Source: Pedobacter hiemivivus (GTDB lineage: Bacteria > Bacteroidota > Bacteroidia > Sphingobacteriales > Sphingobacteriaceae). From it: a stretch of DNA of 64,000 nt. Shown piece by piece: positions 60,025 to 64,000 of this stretch; within the stretch, counting starts at the first letter, position 1, and every line of letters starts with the position of its first letter. The notes beneath the pieces are model-generated. The model ran no database searches, was not told where the DNA came from, and worked only from the letters and a program-made list of their open reading frames with translations. The stretch spans positions 496,001-560,000 of the forward strand of contig NZ_SJSM01000002.1 in the NCBI RefSeq assembly GCF_004331685.1, written 5' to 3'. The translations under genes were made by a program, and so were the position numbers.

Positions 60025-61185
60025 ATGAATCAAAATCGAATAAATCATCTGCACGACCGATACATTGCTGGCAAATTAAATGCCGGGGAAAGTGTCGAAT
60101 GGCAGCAATTCGTCAACGATCCTGATTCTGAGGAACAAATACTTTTGCTGATAGAGGATTCATGGAAAAAGATCCCGGTCGATCTGCTGGATGATCTGGA
60201 GCCGGTGCGTTCAGATGAATTGCTTAATAGAATTGTTAAAGAGCCACAGTTGAGGAAGATGCATAGAAAATTGTGGTTAAGAATTTCAGGTGCTGCAGCA
60301 ATTTTGCTTTTAGCGACTGCTGCAGTCTTCTGGTTTATTTCTACTAAAAAACTACAATCGGCGGTTGCATTTAAAACAGATATCCATGCCGGAAAAATTG
60401 GTGCGACGCTTACTTTGGCAGATGGAAGACAAATTAAGTTGGATAATGCTGAAAATGGTAACCTTGCTGAAGATGCAGGGGTGAAAATTTCTAAAACTAA
60501 GGCGGGAGAGCTGATCTATGAGGTCAATGAGAATCAGCATTCAGCAAATAAAATGAATACATTGTCTACTTCTCGTGGTGAGACTTATCAGGTGCGGTTG
60601 CCCGATGGTTCGCAAATCTGGTTAAATGCAGCTTCAAGTTTGACCTATACAGCAAACTTGAAGCAAGCAGGCAAGAGAAAAGTTTATTTAGACGGAGAAG
60701 CCTATTTTGAAGTCGCAAAAGATAAATTAGCTCCGTTTATAGTAGAAACCAACAACCAGACGGTAGAGGTGCTGGGTACACATTTCAATATCAATAGCTA
60801 TTTAAATGAGCGCTCGTCAAATACAACGCTGTTGGAAGGAAGTGTGAAGATCTCAACAAAAAGTGGTGTTAATGAAATCCTGAATCCGGGGGAACAGGGC
60901 GTAATTACAAGCGGAAAACTAAGTATTGAAGCGGTTGACAGCCGGTTTTCTATCGCATGGAAAAATAATAAGTTTATGTTTGAGAGTGCATCTATACAGG
61001 AGGTAATGCGAATGATAGAGCGCTGGTATAATGTAGAAGTAATTTACGAAGGGGAAATTCCTGAAAATAAATTCGGAGGCTCAGTGTCCCGCTTTGATAA
61101 CGTTTCAAAAGTGTTGCAGATTTTGGCCTCCACTAAAAAAGTCAACTTTAGAATCGAAGAAAGGAGGATTTACGTGACAAAATAA
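60025..61185 (+). CDS. FecR-family anti-sigma factor
   Basis: 386 residues. An N-terminal cytoplasmic part (1-85), one membrane helix (about 90-108), then the periplasmic FecR domain (about 175-280, with TSRGETYQVRLPDGSQIWLN and GEAYFEVAKD features) and the C-terminal DUF4974 region (about 310-386). It receives a signal from the plug/STN region of the SusC receptor and controls the ECF sigma. Gene order sigma, FecR, SusC with short gaps is the classical Bacteroidota arrangement. Confidence 0.94.
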   Translation: MNQNRINHLHDRYIAGKLNAGESVEWQQFVNDPDSEEQILLLIEDSWKKIPVDLLDDLEPVRSDELLNRIVKEPQLRKMHRKLWLRISGAAAILLLATAAVFWFISTKKLQSAVAFKTDIHAGKIGATLTLADGRQIKLDNAENGNLAEDAGVKISKTKAGELIYEVNENQHSANKMNTLSTSRGETYQVRLPDGSQIWLNAASSLTYTANLKQAGKRKVYLDGEAYFEVAKDKLAPFIVETNNQTVEVLGTHFNINSYLNERSSNTTLLEGSVKISTKSGVNEILNPGEQGVITSGKLSIEAVDSRFSIAWKNNKFMFESASIQEVMRMIERWYNVEVIYEGEIPENKFGGSVSRFDNVSKVLQILASTKKVNFRIEERRIYVTK

Positions 61186-61334
61186 TTATCCAAACCCCGT
61201 GTATCACAGATTGCACCCTGTGACACATCCGGAGCCGGAAATATTTGGCTTATGAAATTGAAATAAACAACTAACATGCAAAAACCTAACCGTCTGCAAA
61301 ACATAAGGTTCCTTGCCCTAAACCAAACAAGTAA

Positions 61335-64000
61335 ATGTATAAAAAATATACGAATAAACTTATCGTGCCCAATAGGCGCGTCTCGAAAATACTGCTGATT
61401 ATGCGATTAACCACCGTAATTTTGATAGCAACCTGTATGCAGGTCAGTGCTGTCGGATTTGCACAAAAGATCAATTTGACCAAGTCGAATGTTTCATTAA
61501 AAACGGTCATCCGGGAATTGAGAATCCAGAGTGGTTACGATTTTGTGTATACAGACGACCAGCTGGCGAAGGCAAAATCTGTGACCATAGATGCGAACAA
61601 TATGGCAATTGAAGAGGTGCTCAAACAGATCTTTAAAAATCAGCCCTTAACGTATATCCTGGACACTAAAACAGTGATCATCAACGAAAAGAGAAACTCC
61701 CTGATAGAAAATATTATCAGCTCCTTTTTAAAATTTGATGTTCGGGGAACAGTGGAAGATGAGAACGGACAGCCACTACCGGGCGCAAGTGTTCGTATAA
61801 AAGGTTCAGATAAATATGTGATGACCGACAAAAACGGTGTATTTACCCTGGCAGGAGTAGATGAAAACGCTACACTGCAAATATCATACGTGGGCTACAA
61901 AATGATGGAGGTAAAAGCAGCTCGGAATATGGGCATTATTAAACTGGAACCCTTAACCGCGGGCCTGGATGAAGTTTTGGTTGTAGCTTTCGGTAAAACG
62001 ACTAAAGAAGCTTTTACCGGCTCGGCTGGTGTTTTAAAATCAGAAGATTTGCAAAAAACGCAGGGCACGAACCCGCTTGGTGCTTTAGCAGGACGTGTGG
62101 CCGGTGTGCAGCTGAGCAGTGCTTCTGCGCAGCCGGGTAGTTCACCCTCCATTACCATCAGGGGTTTGGGCTCCATTTCGTCGGATACTGAACCATTGAT
62201 CGTTTTAGACGGTATGCCCTTTGAAGGTGATCTGAACCTGATTAACTCTGCAGATATTGAGTCTATGACGGTCTTAAAGGATGCTGCATCTAATGCTTTG
62301 TACGGTGCCCGTGGTGCAAATGGCGTAATCATGATCACCACCAAAAGAGGGAAAAGTGGTGAAGCACAGATTAATGTTGATGCCAAATTGGGTGCCAATT
62401 CTAATGGATTGGAAAACTATAAGGTCATGAATGCTCAGCAGTTCTATGAGACTTATTATAAGATGCTGGCTAATTTTTACGTAACTGACAGGGGAGGGGC
62501 TATGACGCCAGGCGCCGCCCATACGCTGGCCAATCAACACCTGACCAGCACAACGAGTGGTGTTGGTCCTGGATATATGATTTATACTGTTCCTGCAGGA
62601 CAGGAATTTATCCAGAGTGGTGGTAAAATGAATCCAAAAGCAACTATGGGTACGCTTTATACCTACAACAATAATCAATATTGGCTGCAAGCTGACGATT
62701 GGGAAAAAGAAGGCTTGCAAACGGGCTTACGACAGGAGTATAACACCTCAATCTCCGGAGCATCCGATAAAATAAATTACTATACCTCATTGGGCTATCT
62801 GGATCAGGAAGGTATTCAGGTTGGATCTGCTCAGGATCGGCTAACTGCGCGTCTTAAACTGGATTATCAGGCGAAAAAATGGCTAAAGGTTGGCGGAAAT
62901 GCAAATTATAGCAAATACAATTATATGCAAACAGAGGAGGGGACCATCGGAACGGGAACTATCTGGAGTACCATAAAGTCGCAGGCACCTATCTATCCGG
63001 TTTATTACCGTGATGCCAGCAAGAATATCATGATCGATAAATGGGGTGAACAAATGTATGATTTTGCCAATAATTATGATTTAAGCCGCGCAGGTGGCCT
63101 TGGTGGCAATGCGATTTTTTCTAACAAATACAGAAGTGCTACTACAACTGGTAATTCATTCATCATGAGTGGTTATGCTGATTTTGACCTGACTAAAGAT
63201 CTGAAATTGACGGTTAACGGGAATGCCTACGATTATGATCGTAGGTTTACTTATGTCAATAGCCCCTTTGTTGATAATTATACAAACTCATCTGATAACG
63301 GCTACTTATCAAAAAGTGCTTCGAGGACCTTTACCTACAACAGCCAGCAATTGCTGAATTATACAAAAGGATTTGGCAAACATAATGTGAGTGCCTTGTT
63401 AGGACATGAATATTACAATTATAGATTTGAATACCTGGATGCTTCAGGGAAGAATTTCGGTATTGATAACACGACTGAGCTTGCTACGGTATTGACTTTG
63501 AATGGCAATCCTAATTCCTATGCCAATGACTATAACAATGAAGGTTATTTTTTTAGGGGAATGTATGATTATGATACCAAATACTTCGCTTCGTTCTCTT
63601 ATCGCCGCGATGCTTCTTCGCGTTTTGCAACAGAAAACCGTTGGGGTAATTTCTGGTCAGTTGGTGCTGCATGGTTGATTTCAAAAGAAAACTTCTTTAA
63701 AGCACCCTGGATTAATTCATTAAAAATCAAAGCATCTGTAGGTTCTCAGGGGAACGACAATATTGGTAATTACCTGTTTGCAGATTCCTATACTGTTGTT
63801 AACAACAACAATGAAGTGGCGTATCAATGGCGCCAAAAGGGATCTAATGACATTACCTGGGAAACCAATACCAACTGGAACTTAGGTACTGAATTCAATT
63901 TGTTTAATGGACGACTGAGTGGTAGCGCAGAGTATTTTTACCGCAAAACCAGTGATATGTTGTTTTCATTGAATACGCCACCGTCTGTTGGTTACACCAG
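61335..64000 (+). CDS. SusC/RagA-type TonB-linked outer-membrane receptor (5' part)
   Basis: 888 codons to the window edge, open throughout. The start is the ATG at 61335 and precedes a signal peptide (RLTTVILIATCMQVSAVGFA). An STN domain (about 43-110, SVTIDANNMAIEEVLKQIF) follows and implies signalling through the FecR upstream. Then comes a CarboxypepD-reg domain (about 135-210, GTVEDENGQPLPGASV), the TonB plug (about 215-330, SITIRGLGSI, VLDGMPFEG, NALYGARGANGVIMITTK) and the barrel. It imports an oligosaccharide or other large nutrient with a SusD partner expected just beyond the window. Substrate unknown. Confidence 0.94.
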   Translation, partial: MYKKYTNKLIVPNRRVSKILLIMRLTTVILIATCMQVSAVGFAQKINLTKSNVSLKTVIRELRIQSGYDFVYTDDQLAKAKSVTIDANNMAIEEVLKQIFKNQPLTYILDTKTVIINEKRNSLIENIISSFLKFDVRGTVEDENGQPLPGASVRIKGSDKYVMTDKNGVFTLAGVDENATLQISYVGYKMMEVKAARNMGIIKLEPLTAGLDEVLVVAFGKTTKEAFTGSAGVLKSEDLQKTQGTNPLGALAGRVAGVQLSSASAQPGSSPSITIRGLGSISSDTEPLIVLDGMPFEGDLNLINSADIESMTVLKDAASNALYGARGANGVIMITTKRGKSGEAQINVDAKLGANSNGLENYKVMNAQQFYETYYKMLANFYVTDRGGAMTPGAAHTLANQHLTSTTSGVGPGYMIYTVPAGQEFIQSGGKMNPKATMGTLYTYNNNQYWLQADDWEKEGLQTGLRQEYNTSISGASDKINYYTSLGYLDQEGIQVGSAQDRLTARLKLDYQAKKWLKVGGNANYSKYNYMQTEEGTIGTGTIWSTIKSQAPIYPVYYRDASKNIMIDKWGEQMYDFANNYDLSRAGGLGGNAIFSNKYRSATTTGNSFIMSGYADFDLTKDLKLTVNGNAYDYDRRFTYVNSPFVDNYTNSSDNGYLSKSASRTFTYNSQQLLNYTKGFGKHNVSALLGHEYYNYRFEYLDASGKNFGIDNTTELATVLTLNGNPNSYANDYNNEGYFFRGMYDYDTKYFASFSYRRDASSRFATENRWGNFWSVGAAWLISKENFFKAPWINSLKIKASVGSQGNDNIGNYLFADSYTVVNNNNEVAYQWRQKGSNDITWETNTNWNLGTEFNLFNGRLSGSAEYFYRKTSDMLFSLNTPPSVGYT

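Noticed and set aside
61275..61400. Short open frame (starting MQKPNRLQNIRF) before the SusC start
   Set aside because: It overlaps the SusC coding frame start and lacks leader-peptide features.

Overview
The window is a chromosomal segment of a Bacteroidota bacterium, most probably a Sphingobacteriaceae member close to Pedobacter. Support comes from gliding-type gld genes (gldA, gldF, gldG, gldC), an ECF sigma / FecR / SusC module with an STN domain, PorT-like outer-membrane barrels, a DUF6266 gene, AT-rich intergenic DNA, the near absence of Shine-Dalgarno sequences, several TTG/GTG starts, and repeated matches to the Bacteroidota promoter (-33 TTTG, -7 TAnnTTTG). No rRNA, tRNA or CRISPR array was recognised. 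Calls rest on reading motifs by eye; no database search was possible.

Layout. 0-6.7 kb: 5' end of pfkA, an NrtR-like Nudix regulator, a BadF/NagK-type sugar kinase, then ltaE-accC-ribE. 6.8-11 kb: small unknown proteins, a 7TM-PAS histidine kinase, an outer-membrane barrel and a YihY/BrkB membrane protein. 11-20.4 kb: aromatic amino-acid catabolism. hmgA-hppD are divergent from a Dcu-type dicarboxylate carrier, a fumarylacetoacetase and a flavin-reductase-like protein, with phenylalanine hydroxylase nearby. Together they take Phe to Tyr and 4-hydroxyphenylpyruvate through homogentisate to fumarate and acetoacetate; the transaminase and maleylacetoacetate isomerase are not in the window. 20.4-24.5 kb: GtrA and an LTA-synthase-like phosphotransferase, a flavodoxin-reductase-like protein and a CAP protein. 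24.6-30.6 kb: an apparent five-gene operon of porin, DASS dicarboxylate transporter and sdhCAB.

30.7-37.7 kb: a kelch-type permuted mutarotase, glycyl-tRNA synthetase, gldA, two outer-membrane barrels and an ABC-F ATPase. 37.7-41.2 kb is the most unusual stretch. It holds a DUF4143 AAA ATPase preceded by four 22-bp-spaced iterons and a large periodic palindrome, an unknown 99-aa protein, a 100-nt strongly self-complementary candidate RNA, a DUF6266 protein, a relic of a second DUF4143 gene and overlapping inverted repeats. It is bracketed by two paralogous barrel genes.

41.2-64 kb: gldFG, dnaN, a DUF4397 lipoprotein, DedA, a zinc-phospholipase-C/S1-P1-like protein, an HscA-like Hsp70, an Rpn-type nuclease, DUF3810, dihydroorotase, a DEAD-box helicase, gldC between two small membrane proteins, DUF421, ogt, a PL6 polysaccharide lyase, ccmB, a gamma-glutamylcyclotransferase-like protein, and an ECF sigma / FecR / SusC module whose SusC gene runs off the window.
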